From Candidatus Acidiferrales bacterium (GTDB lineage: Bacteria > Acidobacteriota > Terriglobia > Acidiferrales > UBA7541), in NCBI GenBank assembly GCA_030037355.1, contig JASHRL010000104.1, positions 1-35,866 of the forward strand: 35,866 nt of DNA. Direction: 5' to 3'. Each line of letters begins with the position of its first letter. The stretch's first letter is position 1. Of the stretch, positions 28,510-35,866 are shown in pieces. The position numbers were made by a program, and so were the translations under genes. The notes below the pieces were generated by a model. That model did no database searches. It saw nothing but the letters and a program-made list of their open reading frames with translations, and was not told where the DNA came from.

Positions 28510-28565
28510 TGGGCCGATTCTTTGCGCGATTCTGCTGTGCACGCAGTTCCCATCTCGCCCGATGA
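28506..28565 (+). CDS. Possible 19-codon relay ORF between the FN3 lipoprotein and FAH-family genes
   Basis: ATG at 28506 overlaps the lipoprotein stop (ATGA), with GGAGAA just upstream as ribosome site. The TGA (28563-28565) overlaps the ATG of the next gene at 28562 (ATGA). It fills the whole gap. The peptide MMGRFFARFCCARSSHLAR is basic and cysteine-containing with no known relative. Confidence 0.28.
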   Translation: MMGRFFARFCCARSSHLAR

Positions 28566-29356
28566 AATTTTGCCGCTTCCAAATTTCAGGTTCCGAGAGC
28601 AGCGCGCCGGGGCATGCCGGTGCTCGCGCGCATTACGGAATCATCGAAGGCGACCAGGTATCCGAGATTTCAGGCCCCTTCCAGCCATGGCAAAAAACTG
28701 GAAAAAGCTGGCAAATGGCAAGCGTAAAACTCCTCGCGCCTTCGGAACCTTCGAAAATTGTCTGCGTGGGAAGGAATTATGCGGAACACGCGGCAGAACT
28801 CGGCAACCATGTCCCCACGGAGCCGCTTATTTTCCTGAAACCTCCTTCCGCGATTATTGCTCCGGAGGATTCGATCGTTCTCACTCCGCTTTCCGAACGT
28901 GTGGATTACGAAGGTGAACTCGCCATCGTTATTGGAAGGCGTTGCGCCGGCCTAAAACTGCCCGACGACGTGCGGCCCTACGTTCTTGGCTATACCTGCT
29001 TGAATGACGTCACCGCCCGCGACCTGCAGAAAAGAGACGTGCAGTTCACACGCGCGAAAGGCTTCGATACATTCTGTCCCTTCGGCCCCGTGCTCGAAAC
29101 GGAGGTCGATTTATCCGCGGCGACGGTTCAAACCTTTGTTAACAAAAAGAAACGACAGTCCGCGCGCATCGCGGAAATGATTTTTCCCGTCGATGTTATA
29201 ATTCGATGGATTTCGCAAGTCATGACGCTTCTGCCTGGCGACGTAATTGCTACAGGGACACCGTCAGGTGTCGGGCCGCTTGCCGCTGGCGATGTCGTCG
29301 AAATCAGCGTGAGTGGCATTGGCACGTTGCGGAACAAAGTCGTTGCCGCTGTTTGA
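28562..29356 (+). CDS. Fumarylacetoacetate hydrolase family protein
   Basis: This 264-residue FAH-superfamily enzyme is similar to 2-hydroxyhepta-2,4-dienedioate isomerases, fumarylpyruvate hydrolases and oxaloacetate decarboxylases. Motifs are KIVCVGRNYAEHAAELG (about 65-81), PLIFLKPPSAI, the metal ligands in DYEGELAIVIGRR, and TGTPSGVGPLAAGDVVEI near the C-terminus. The N-terminal ~60 residues form the small extra domain. The metal site looks complete. The reaction cannot be chosen from sequence alone, and no aromatic-degradation cluster is nearby. The ATG at 28562 overlaps the stop of a tiny bridging ORF. Confidence 0.88.
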   Translation: MKFCRFQISGSESSAPGHAGARAHYGIIEGDQVSEISGPFQPWQKTGKSWQMASVKLLAPSEPSKIVCVGRNYAEHAAELGNHVPTEPLIFLKPPSAIIAPEDSIVLTPLSERVDYEGELAIVIGRRCAGLKLPDDVRPYVLGYTCLNDVTARDLQKRDVQFTRAKGFDTFCPFGPVLETEVDLSAATVQTFVNKKKRQSARIAEMIFPVDVIIRWISQVMTLLPGDVIATGTPSGVGPLAAGDVVEISVSGIGTLRNKVVAAV

Positions 29357-29440
29357 CCGCCCGAAGCGGGTCCGTGAATTGAGCTTGCGAAAATCGCGCG
29401 CGGTCCGCAGCAGTGTAGCTGCCCGGCGCAAAGGTATTCA

Positions 29441-29893
29441 TTGAAACACCTGATTGCAAACTGGCATGAAATCGCGTACGCCGTCATCGCTGTGTTGATC
29501 ATTGCGGCGGCGGCCGTTGCTCTGAAGTTCGGCCGCGGAAAGGATTCCGCGGAAATCGAACGCGAGCGGCGCTCCTATGTGAATCGCGTGGGTCGTATCG
29601 TCGACGGCCAGGTTCTGGAAATTGTGGAGAAGGCTTCAGATGCCGATGCCGCCACGGGCGCAACCCTGATGGCCAAGCGCCACAGGAAGGGAAATGCTGG
29701 GAATCACCGCCTGCTCCTTTACACCTACTCGATTTCTGGAGTTACCTATGAAGCGGCGCAGGATATTACCGGCCTTGAAGAACGCGCCTGCCTCGAACGC
29801 GTCGTAGCTGGCCAGCCCGTTGGCGTGAAATACGATCCTGCAAATCCCGGCAATTCGATCCTGCTCGCGGATGATTGGTCTGGACTGAGTTAA
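29441..29893 (+). CDS. Small membrane-anchored protein, DUF3592-like
   Basis: This 150-residue protein has one N-terminal membrane segment (EIAYAVIAVLIIAAAAVAL, about 10-28) followed by a soluble domain. The domain (about 45-150) has VGRIVDGQVLEIVEKA, a basic loop, LLYTYSISGVTYEAAQDITG and VGVKYDPANPGNSIL. These are features of DUF3592-type beta domains that face away from the membrane. The start is TTG at 29441, six bases after AAAGG; no ATG fits. The function is unknown. The upstream gap (29357-29440) holds a 5-bp hairpin GCAGC / GCTGC (29407-29422) and nothing else clear. Confidence 0.7.
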   Translation: MKHLIANWHEIAYAVIAVLIIAAAAVALKFGRGKDSAEIERERRSYVNRVGRIVDGQVLEIVEKASDADAATGATLMAKRHRKGNAGNHRLLLYTYSISGVTYEAAQDITGLEERACLERVVAGQPVGVKYDPANPGNSILLADDWSGLS

Positions 29894-29915
29894 GCGCTTT
29901 CACGGTGACCTGCTC

Positions 29916-29946
29916 TTGAAATCCTCGCGGCCGATCACCGGATAAT
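29916..29946 (+). promoter_or_regulatory. Possible promoter just upstream of the 86-residue membrane protein gene
   Basis: TTGAAA (29916-29921), a 19-bp spacer and GATAAT (29941-29946). The transcription start would be near 29953, three bases before the ATG at 29956. The spacer is slightly long. It may serve the carboxylase genes downstream as well. Confidence 0.4.
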
Positions 29947-29955
29947 CTGCGAACG

Positions 29956-30216
29956 ATGACAATGACTAACAATTTGCCTCCACTCACCTCAAGACAAGTC
30001 GGCAAGCAAATGCTCTCGGTGGCGTTCGGCCTGGCGATTCTTCTCAGCGTCGTCGGATTCTTGCTCGCAGCCACAATGCGCGTGGTCGCGATTGAGTCCC
30101 CCGTCGTTCGCATTTTTGCTGGAATCGTGGATGTCGCCTTGGGAACTGGTCTGCTCTTGCTCGCGATCTATCTCACCGTTCGCATTTTTGTCTTTCTCAC
30201 GGGCGCCTCGGAATAA
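29956..30216 (+). CDS. Small protein with two membrane segments, unknown function
   Basis: This 86-residue protein has two predicted transmembrane helices, about 20-40 (SVAFGLAILLSVVGFLLAAT) and 55-80 (VDVALGTGLLLLAIYLTVRI), joined by a short loop. The N-terminus is hydrophilic (MTMTNNLPPLTSRQ). A second ATG at 29962 is in frame. I do not recognise the family. It lies 57 bp before the carboxyltransferase gene on the same strand. No motif suggests a role in carboxylation, so the neighbourhood may be accidental. Confidence 0.65.
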   Translation: MTMTNNLPPLTSRQVGKQMLSVAFGLAILLSVVGFLLAATMRVVAIESPVVRIFAGIVDVALGTGLLLLAIYLTVRIFVFLTGASE

Positions 30217-30273
30217 TTTTCTCGAACGCATCTTGCCGCGTTCGCCCGGCTGTGGCACGCTAACTCTCCGGTT

Positions 30274-31842
30274 ATGGACACGAAGAAACATCATCACGAC
30301 CCGCTTGAGGAATTGCAGCGGCGCAGCGCTGAGGCAGAAGCCGGCGGGGGCGCCACTCGCCGCGAGCGCGAGCACAAAGAAGGCAAGCTCAGCGCGCGCG
30401 AGCGAATCGAACTGCTTCTGGATGAAGGCACGTTCGAGGAGCTCGACAAATTCGTCAAGCATCGCGGCACGGATTTTGGCATGGCTGAGCAGAGGCCCTC
30501 AGGCGATGGATTCGTTTCCGGCTTTGGCCGCATCGATGGCCGATCGGTTTACGTTTTCGCCCAGGATTTCACTGTTTTTGGCGGCTCTCTTTCTGAAGCC
30601 AATGCTGGAAAGATCACCAAGATCATGAAGCTGGCGATGAACAATGGCGCGCCTGTCATCGGTTTGAACGATTCCGGAGGCGCGCGCATTCAGGAGGGAG
30701 TCATGTCGCTGGCAGGCTACGCAGATATATTCCTCCTCAATACGCTGGCGAGCGGTGTCGTTCCGCAGATTAGCGCCGTCATGGGACCGTGCGCCGGTGG
30801 CGCGGTCTATTCTCCGGCCATTACTGATTTTATTTTCATGACCGAAAAGACTTCCTACATGTTCGTCACTGGCCCCGATGTCATCAAGACCGTTACGCAT
30901 GAGGAAGTCACCAAGCACGAGCTCGGCGGCGCGATGACGCACAACGCCAGAAGCGGTGTCGCGCATTTCGTCGCGCACGACGACAAAGAATGCCTGGCGA
31001 TGATTCGCGAGCTTCTCAGTTTCCTGCCGTCGAATAATCTCGACGACGCTCCGCGCCGCGCGACCAACGACCCGCCGAATCGTGCCGACGCCGCTCTCGA
31101 TTCCATCGTGCCGGAAGATCCGATGCAGCCCTACGACATAAAGGGCGTGATTCATGCCGTCGTCGACGACAACTATTTTTTCGAGGTGCACGAGCATTTC
31201 GCGAAAAACATCGTGGTCGGATTTGCCCGCTTGGATGGCCAACCGGTGGGAATCGTCGCCAATCAACCCGCGTTTCTGGCCGGCGTGCTGGATATCAATG
31301 CATCAGTCAAAGGCGCTCGCTTCGTTCGTTTTTGCGATGCATTCAACATTCCGCTGATCACCTTCGAGGACGTGCCCGGTTTTTTGCCCGGCACGCAGCA
31401 GGAATACGGCGGCATTATCAAGCACGGTGCGAAATTGCTTTTCGCGTTCGCAGAAGCCACTGTGCCGAAAATCACGGTGATCACGCGCAAGGCCTATGGC
31501 GGTGCGTATTGCGTCATGTCCTCGAAGCACATTCGCACGGACATCAACTTCGCCTGGCCTACGGCTGAAATCGCCGTGATGGGTCCCGAAGGTGCGGTCA
31601 ATATCGTCTACCGGCGCGAAATCGAGCAGGTGCCGGAGTCTGATCGCGCGCGCCTGCGAGAGGAAAAGGTCGCCGAGTTCCGCGAACGATTTGCGAATCC
31701 CTACGTCGCAGCCGAGCGCGGCTATATCGACGCCGTGATCAAGCCTTCTGAGACGCGCACGAAGCTTGTCGCCGCGCTGCGCTCGCTCGAAAATAAGCGG
31801 GACACGACTCCGCGTAAGAAACACGGCAATATTCCGCTCTGA
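30274..31842 (+). CDS. pccB: Acyl-CoA (propionyl-CoA) carboxylase carboxyltransferase subunit
   Basis: This 522-residue carboxyltransferase, of the PccB/MmdA type, moves CO2 from biotin to a short acyl-CoA, most likely propionyl-CoA to give methylmalonyl-CoA. Both crotonase halves are fused. The N-terminal half has [18 protein letters not shown] and [13 protein letters not shown]; the C-terminal half has [25 protein letters not shown] and [14 protein letters not shown]. There is no zinc ribbon, unlike accD at 18670. It is followed by biotin carboxylase (2-bp gap) and the biotin carrier, so all catalytic parts are in one operon. Acetyl-CoA activity cannot be excluded. Confidence 0.92.
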   Translation: MDTKKHHHDPLEELQRRSAEAEAGGGATRREREHKEGKLSARERIELLLDEGTFEELDKFVKHRGTDFGMAEQRPSGDGFVSGFGRIDGRSVYVFAQDFTVFGGSLSEANAGKITKIMKLAMNNGAPVIGLNDSGGARIQEGVMSLAGYADIFLLNTLASGVVPQISAVMGPCAGGAVYSPAITDFIFMTEKTSYMFVTGPDVIKTVTHEEVTKHELGGAMTHNARSGVAHFVAHDDKECLAMIRELLSFLPSNNLDDAPRRATNDPPNRADAALDSIVPEDPMQPYDIKGVIHAVVDDNYFFEVHEHFAKNIVVGFARLDGQPVGIVANQPAFLAGVLDINASVKGARFVRFCDAFNIPLITFEDVPGFLPGTQQEYGGIIKHGAKLLFAFAEATVPKITVITRKAYGGAYCVMSSKHIRTDINFAWPTAEIAVMGPEGAVNIVYRREIEQVPESDRARLREEKVAEFRERFANPYVAAERGYIDAVIKPSETRTKLVAALRSLENKRDTTPRKKHGNIPL

Positions 31843-31844
31843 TT

Positions 31845-33386
31845 ATGTTCAAAAAAATCCTCATCGCCAATCGTGGTGAAATCGCCGTGCGCATTCTGCG
31901 CGCCTGCCGCGAAATGGGAATTCCAGCCGTGGTCGTTTATAGCGATGCCGACCGCGCCTCGCTCCACGTTCGATTGGCGGACGAAGCCTATCGCATCGGC
32001 CCAGCCCCATCGCGCGAGAGCTACCTGGCAATCGACAAAATCATAAGCGTCGCACGTTCCGCCGGATGCGACGCGCTGCACCCGGGCTACGGCTTCCTCT
32101 CCGAAAACCCGCGCCTGCCCCGCGCTTGTGCCGATGCAGGCATCACGTTCATCGGACCCACGGCCGCGGCGATGGAGCGTCTCGGTTCAAAAACAGCCGC
32201 GCGCCAGCTCGCGCGCGAAGCTGGGGTACCCACCGTTCCGGGAACGCTCAACCCCATTGAGCAACTCGATGCAGCCCTCGAAAAGGCGAGGGAGATTGCT
32301 TTTCCCGTTGTTCTTAAGGCCGTCGCAGGCGGCGGAGGCAAGGGCATGCGCCTCGTCGAGCGTGAACAGGAACTCGCATCCGCATGGCGCGATGCGGCTT
32401 CAGAAGCGACAAACGCCTTCGGCGATGGCCGGCTGTATCTCGAAAAATTCCTCTTTCATCCGCGCCACATTGAAATCCAAATCCTCGGCGACAATCACGG
32501 CCACGTCATTTATCTCGGCGAGCGCGAATGTTCTGTCCAACGCCGCTATCAAAAAGTCATCGAGGAGGCGCCTTCACCGATCATGACTCCGGAACTGCGC
32601 CGCGCCATGGGCGAAGCGGCTGTTGGCTTGGCGCGCGCGGGCGGATATACGAACGCAGGAACTATGGAATTTCTCGTCGACGCTCAGCGCAATTTTTATT
32701 TCCTCGAAATGAATACGCGCTTGCAAGTCGAGCATCCCGTCACGGAATTGGTTGCGTCAGTCGATCTTGTGAAGCTGCAAATCGAGATTGCTGCCGGAAG
32801 GCCGCTGGCTCTGAAACAAGACGATATTCAGTTGCGCGGCCATGCCATCGAGTGCCGTATCTACGCGGAGGATCCGGACAATAATTTCTTCCCGTCCCCG
32901 GGCAAAATCCTCGACCTGCGCGCTCCCGCCGGCCCCGGCATTCGCATGGACAACGGCGCTTATTCCGGCTGGATCGTGCCGACCGATTACGACCCTATGC
33001 TCGGCAAGTTGATTGCTTGGGGAAAAGATCGCGCGGAAGCCATCGCTCGGCTGCGGCGCGCGCTGGGCGAATATTATGCACGCGGAATCAAGACGAATAT
33101 CGGGCTCTTCCGCCGGATTCTTTCCGAGCCGGAATTCGTGCGTGCGGAAATTTACACAAAATGGCTCGATGAACTGCTCTCTAGGCCGGCAGCGCATGTC
33201 GAATCTAAAAGGCATGCTGCCGGCGCGACGTTCTCCGAAGACGCCGCCGCTTTGGTTGCTGCTTTTTGGCACGTGAACCAAGATGGGGCTTCAAACAAGC
33301 CTGCGAATGGTTCGCGCGAAACTCCATCGCGATGGAAAATCCAGGGCCGCCAAGATCAATTGGCGGGCATTCCCGAACGCGAATGA
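31845..33386 (+). CDS. accC: Biotin carboxylase subunit (acetyl/propionyl-CoA carboxylase alpha, N-terminal part)
   Basis: The enzyme carboxylates biotin with ATP and bicarbonate. The 513-residue protein has an N-terminal pre-ATP-grasp domain (KILIANRGEIAVRILRACRE), the ATP-grasp glycine loop GGGGKGMR, ECSVQRRYQKVIEEAPSP, and the active-site stretch EMNTRLQVEHPVTE. It is about 60 residues longer than E. coli AccC. The extra C-terminal tail (about 450-513) looks like the beginning of the region that follows the carboxylase domain in fused PccA. The stop overlaps the start of the carrier gene by 4 bp (ATGA), so the two chains correspond to a PccA split in two. Confidence 0.93.
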   Translation: MFKKILIANRGEIAVRILRACREMGIPAVVVYSDADRASLHVRLADEAYRIGPAPSRESYLAIDKIISVARSAGCDALHPGYGFLSENPRLPRACADAGITFIGPTAAAMERLGSKTAARQLAREAGVPTVPGTLNPIEQLDAALEKAREIAFPVVLKAVAGGGGKGMRLVEREQELASAWRDAASEATNAFGDGRLYLEKFLFHPRHIEIQILGDNHGHVIYLGERECSVQRRYQKVIEEAPSPIMTPELRRAMGEAAVGLARAGGYTNAGTMEFLVDAQRNFYFLEMNTRLQVEHPVTELVASVDLVKLQIEIAAGRPLALKQDDIQLRGHAIECRIYAEDPDNNFFPSPGKILDLRAPAGPGIRMDNGAYSGWIVPTDYDPMLGKLIAWGKDRAEAIARLRRALGEYYARGIKTNIGLFRRILSEPEFVRAEIYTKWLDELLSRPAAHVESKRHAAGATFSEDAAALVAAFWHVNQDGASNKPANGSRETPSRWKIQGRQDQLAGIPERE

Positions 33387-33880
33387 AACTCAATGTGAAA
33401 ATTGGCGGGCGCGATCGCACCGTGGAGATCGCTCGCAACGGCGAGAAAACACAATTTCTCCTTGACGACCGCGAGATCGCAGCGGACCTGATGGAAGTGC
33501 AACCGGGAATTTATTCCGTTCTCATCGGAGGACAGGCATTCGAAGCGAGCGTCACCGCAGACTCGTCGAGTTCTCGCGTGCTGATCGGAGGACAGGAATT
33601 TCCTTTCGAAATCGCAGATCCCCGCCGTTGGAACCGCAGGCGCGGCGGAATGGCCGGAGCGGAAGGGAAGCAGTCCGTTGCCGCGCCGATGCCGGGAAAG
33701 ATCGTGCGCCTTTTGGTGAAGAATGGAGACTCAGTGGAAATCGGCCAGGGCCTGATCGTTGTTGAAGCGATGAAGATGCAAAATGAAATCAAATCGCCGA
33801 AAGCCGGAAAGATCGAACGCCTCGATGCAAGGGAAGGTCAGGCAGTCAATGCCGGAGAAATTCTCGCCGTGATTGTCTGA
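33383..33880 (+). CDS. Biotin carboxyl carrier subunit
   Basis: This 165-residue protein ends in a biotinyl domain (about 95-165), with the biotin-accepting Lys131 in EAMKMQNE and the preceding APMPGKIVRLLVKNGDSV. The N-terminal ~90 residues are beta-rich (LNVKIGGRDRTVEIA, IYSVLIGGQAFEASV). They resemble the linker/BT-like portion of propionyl-CoA carboxylase alpha chains rather than AccB. The start ATG 33383 overlaps the biotin carboxylase stop. It closes the pccB-accC-carrier operon and converges on the PPIase gene, with only 60 bp and no clear terminator between. Confidence 0.92.
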   Translation: MKLNVKIGGRDRTVEIARNGEKTQFLLDDREIAADLMEVQPGIYSVLIGGQAFEASVTADSSSSRVLIGGQEFPFEIADPRRWNRRRGGMAGAEGKQSVAAPMPGKIVRLLVKNGDSVEIGQGLIVVEAMKMQNEIKSPKAGKIERLDAREGQAVNAGEILAVIV

Positions 33881-33940
33881 AGACGAGCAAGGAAATCCGC
33901 AGGAAAAAACTTACGCTTCCAATCAAGAACGTTCGTTTCG

Positions 33941-34990
33941 CTAGTTCGTCGCGTCGTCGCTCGGCAGTTTGCCCGCCGATTCGAGAACTTCCTTCGCGAG
34001 ATAATTGACCACATGAGCTTGGTCGCGCGCTGTGCTCACGTATGCCGCACGGAGCAATTGTTCGCGCCGGTTTTGCAGCGTGGTACGGATCGATTGCTGC
34101 ACCTGCGGGTCGGAAAGCAACCTCTGCCCAGCCGGCTCGCGCGCAATCAGTTTGATGATGTGGTAGCCATCCTTGAGCTCGATCGGCTTGCTGACCTGGC
34201 CGGGCTGGAGGGCCAGAACGGCGGTCTTGAGTGCGGCGTCGGTCTGATTGAGCGACGATTGCGGGATGAAGCCCAAATCTCCACCATTTGAGGAATTCGC
34301 GTCCTCGGAGTAGTCCATGGCCTCCTGCGCGAAATCCGCGCCTGCGGCGAGCTGCTGTTCGAGCATCTCAACCTTGCGCTTGGCTTGCTCGGGAGTCGTT
34401 GCGTCGTCGTTCTTGCGATTGTGAATTCCAGGATCGGGATGCGGCGTGACGACGATCTGCGCGACGTGGTACTGCGGCTCCGCCACGTTGAACTGCGCCT
34501 GATTTTTCGCATAAAAGTCCGCTACGTCAGCGTCGGAGATGGTGATCTTCGCCACGACTTCCCGGTTCATCAGTTTCTCAATCGAAAGCTCGCGCCGAAT
34601 TTCGGTTTTGAGGTCATCCACCGTAAGGCCGTTTTCCTTCAGCTTGCTCTGGAACTCATCCTCGGTGAATGGCGCTTTCGATTGATTGAACTTGTCCTGG
34701 ACTTCGCTGTCCGTCGCGATCAGGTTCAGCGTTTTCGCGCGTTGGTACAGAAGCTCATTGTCGATCAGTTGATCGAGAATGCTCAGTTTGAGCGAGAGCG
34801 CTTCGTCGTGCGAAGGCACGGCGCCCTGCGCCTGCACCCTGCTGCGATAGTATTTATCGACTTCGGCGCGGTTGATCTCCGTTCCGTTCACCGTGGCCCA
34901 CACGTTCTGATTCGGAGCTTGCTGGCTCCGGCACGAAATCGTCAGAGCGCACGCCAGAAAGGCGCCGAAAAGAGCTATTCGTTTCAACAA
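33941..34990 (-). CDS. SurA/PpiC-like peptidyl-prolyl isomerase lipoprotein
   Basis: This 349-residue exported folding factor has a signal sequence (LKRIALFGAFLACALTISC) that ends at a cysteine at residue 20 in a weak lipobox (TISC), so it may be lipid-anchored. A SurA_N-like helical domain follows (about 35-155). Then comes a parvulin domain (about 175-290) with YHVAQIVV, NGGDLGFIPQSSL and ELKDGYHIIKL. The C-terminal helix completes the chaperone part. The start is TTG at 34990: AAGGAG lies seven bases upstream and the signal peptide then begins properly. The longer reading runs through rpmB. It lies 38 bp after rpmB on the same strand. A periplasmic role in outer-membrane protein folding is inferred. 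Confidence 0.87.
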   Translation of the reverse strand: MLKRIALFGAFLACALTISCRSQQAPNQNVWATVNGTEINRAEVDKYYRSRVQAQGAVPSHDEALSLKLSILDQLIDNELLYQRAKTLNLIATDSEVQDKFNQSKAPFTEDEFQSKLKENGLTVDDLKTEIRRELSIEKLMNREVVAKITISDADVADFYAKNQAQFNVAEPQYHVAQIVVTPHPDPGIHNRKNDDATTPEQAKRKVEMLEQQLAAGADFAQEAMDYSEDANSSNGGDLGFIPQSSLNQTDAALKTAVLALQPGQVSKPIELKDGYHIIKLIAREPAGQRLLSDPQVQQSIRTTLQNRREQLLRAAYVSTARDQAHVVNYLAKEVLESAGKLPSDDATN

Positions 34991-35028
34991 GGAGGGACTC
35001 CTTCGAATGGTGAAATAGGAGGACAGGT

Positions 35029-35220
35029 TCAGGCAGCCTTCTTGACGCGGCCGGCTCGGATACACGCCGTGCACACGCGGATATGCTTTCGCGCGCCGCC
35101 GACCAGTGCCTTCACGCGCCGCAGATTCGGATTCCATCGCCGGCGCCGCAAATTGTTCGCGTGGCTCACGACGTTTCCATAGCTTGGCTTCTTGCCGCAA
35201 ATTTCACATGCCAGTGACAT
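35029..35220 (-). CDS. rpmB: 50S ribosomal protein L28 (zinc-binding form)
   Basis: This 63-residue L28 starts [20 protein letters not shown] and has [14 protein letters not shown], the rRNA-binding core. Four cysteines (Cys5, Cys8, Cys50, Cys53) make the zinc site of the C+ type of L28. In other bacteria a zinc-free copy may replace it under zinc limitation, but none is seen here. GGAG lies six bases before the ATG. It is transcribed on the minus strand, probably from a promoter at 35290-35263, and the PPIase gene follows. Confidence 0.96.
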   Translation of the reverse strand: MSLACEICGKKPSYGNVVSHANNLRRRRWNPNLRRVKALVGGARKHIRVCTACIRAGRVKKAA

Positions 35221-35262
35221 GAGTGCTCCGATTCCAAACCTTTGTATTTCGATGAAGCAATA

Positions 35263-35290
35263 ATCCTATCAGAGATTCGCCGCGCCGCAA
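35263..35290 (-). promoter_or_regulatory. Likely rpmB promoter
   Basis: On the minus strand: TTGCGG (35290-35285), a 16-bp spacer and TAGGAT (35268-35263). The start of transcription would be near 35256, about 36 nt before the rpmB ATG. It lies between the upstream terminator and rpmB. Confidence 0.45.
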
Positions 35291-35324
35291 AGCCACACGC
35301 TCGGCGTAACCTTACTCGCAATAA

Positions 35325-35360
35325 CAAAAAACGGCCCCGGCAGGAACCGGAGCCGTTTTG
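35325..35360 (-). terminator. Rho-independent terminator after the gene at 35390-35866
   Basis: On the minus strand a G+C-rich stem ACGGCTCCGG / CCGGGGCCGT, with one mismatch and a 6-nt loop (35346-35341), is followed by a run of six T. On the plus strand the stem is followed by TTTT, so it may work weakly in both directions. It separates the unknown minus-strand gene from rpmB. Confidence 0.85.
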
Positions 35361-35389
35361 AAATTCAGGCTGAAATTGCTTCGAACGAC

Positions 35390-35866
35390 CTAGTCGCCGG
35401 CGACAGTTTCCGCTTCGGTGACCGCGGGTTTCGCGGTGCTGTGGCCGTTCGACCCGTTGCCATTGCCGTTTGCACCTGCGATCTGCACTGGCTTGGCCCC
35501 GCCGCCCGGTACAGCCTCTTTCATCGCTGAAAGCGTCCCAATTTGCACGACGCCCTCGGTCGGCGAAGGCTTCTTGAGAACCAATTCCTCGTAGATCGCG
35601 CGAACCTTAGCTGCCTCTTCCATCGCTTGGCGGCGGCGTGCGCGATCTTCCTCAGCTGCGGTGAGAGGGATGTCATGCTCGAGGTGTCGGACACGGGCCG
35701 CGTCATCCGCATTGACGTTAAGCGAGTGCTCATAGTGCTCGAGGTTGACCTTCTTGCCCTTGGCGTAGATTTCGTGCCGGCCGTGCTCCTTGTACCACTG
35801 CGCGACGGTCGCGTTCTTGTGCATGTTTTCGATGATCTTGCGCCAGCCGATTCCCGTGTTGTATGC
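35390..35866 (-). CDS. Unidentified protein, 5' end outside the window
   Basis: The frame is open to the window edge, so the ATG at 35824 is probably internal; 14 further codons upstream read AYNTGIGWRKIIEN. The visible part is hydrophilic. First comes a segment rich in aromatic and basic residues (KNATVAQWYKEHGRHEIYAKG), then a long charged helix or coiled coil (TAAEEDRARRRQAMEEAAKV). The tail is disordered and Gly/Asn-rich (GANGNGNGSNGHS) and ends in acidic residues. There is no membrane segment or catalytic motif in this piece. I do not recognise the family. A strong terminator follows it. Confidence 0.6.
   Translation of the reverse strand, partial: AYNTGIGWRKIIENMHKNATVAQWYKEHGRHEIYAKGKKVNLEHYEHSLNVNADDAARVRHLEHDIPLTAAEEDRARRRQAMEEAAKVRAIYEELVLKKPSPTEGVVQIGTLSAMKEAVPGGGAKPVQIAGANGNGNGSNGHSTAKPAVTEAETVAGD

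Noticed and set aside
29407-29422. GCAGC/GCTGC hairpin as a regulatory leader or terminator
   Set aside because: Only five base pairs, no T-tract and no further structure nearby.
30252-30268. TGGCACG upstream of pccB as a sigma54 -24 element
   Set aside because: The matching -12 GC (TTGC) is missing; the bases at that spacing read CTCTC.
33881-33940. Terminator between the convergent carrier and PPIase genes
   Set aside because: A T6 run exists on the minus strand but no G+C-rich stem precedes it.

Overview
This is a G+C-rich, densely coding bacterial segment, with genes on both strands and no gap above 300 bases. The longest gene-free stretch is about 274 bp, at 20891-21164. The gene content suggests an Acidobacteriota-like soil bacterium. 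The reasons are futalosine-pathway menaquinone genes, a large secreted zinc metalloprotease of the HExxHxxGxxH type, a propionyl-CoA carboxylase with its alpha chain split in two, a zinc-type L28, and frequent GTG/TTG starts. This assignment rests on recalled gene content and gene order, not on a search. I see no CRISPR array, tRNA, rRNA, insertion sequence or phage gene.

Layout. (1) 1-1294: 3' part of a GAF-domain histidine kinase, cut by the window edge. (2) 1379-4123, minus strand: mqnA, a mARC-like MOSC protein and mqnC, which look like one operon. (3) 4178-8142: a secreted or anchored amidohydrolase, then a large secreted metalloprotease. (4) 8263-13141: dprA-topA-xerC, for DNA uptake, supercoiling and dimer resolution. 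(5) 13177-17994: rplU-rpmA, then obgE-nadD-rsfS, a stand-alone sigma54 activator, rlmH and an unknown gene. Four of these genes are joined by 4-bp stop/start overlaps. (6) 18114-20890: cobO, accD, folC. (7) 21165-25133: DinB-like protein, alpha/beta hydrolase, class-I amidotransferase of the C26 type, a short-chain dehydrogenase and a secreted LolA-like protein. (8) 25245-29356: hslV-hslU, an FN3 lipoprotein and a fumarylacetoacetase-family enzyme. (9) 29441-33880: two small membrane proteins, then carboxyltransferase, biotin carboxylase and biotin carrier. (10) 33941-35866, minus strand: SurA/PpiC-like lipoprotein, rpmB, a rho-independent terminator, and the 3' end of an unidentified gene.

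Most of the window is housekeeping. Two recurring features of expression stand out. First, gaps between consecutive genes are bridged by tiny ORFs whose start overlaps the upstream stop and whose stop overlaps the next possible start (ATGA/GTGA at both ends): topA-xerC, hslV-hslU, and FN3 lipoprotein-FAH. A similar two-step chain leads into the amidohydrolase. This looks like stop-start relay coupling. Second, several promoter-like -10 boxes lie so close to the start codon that the mRNA would be leaderless or nearly so (hslV, 22651, 29956, possibly 21830). Neither is proved from sequence alone. Also notable are a MOSC gene inside a menaquinone operon, a sensor-less sigma54 activator translationally coupled to a ribosome-silencing factor, and a palindrome-rich DNA segment encoding the C-terminal tail of ObgE.
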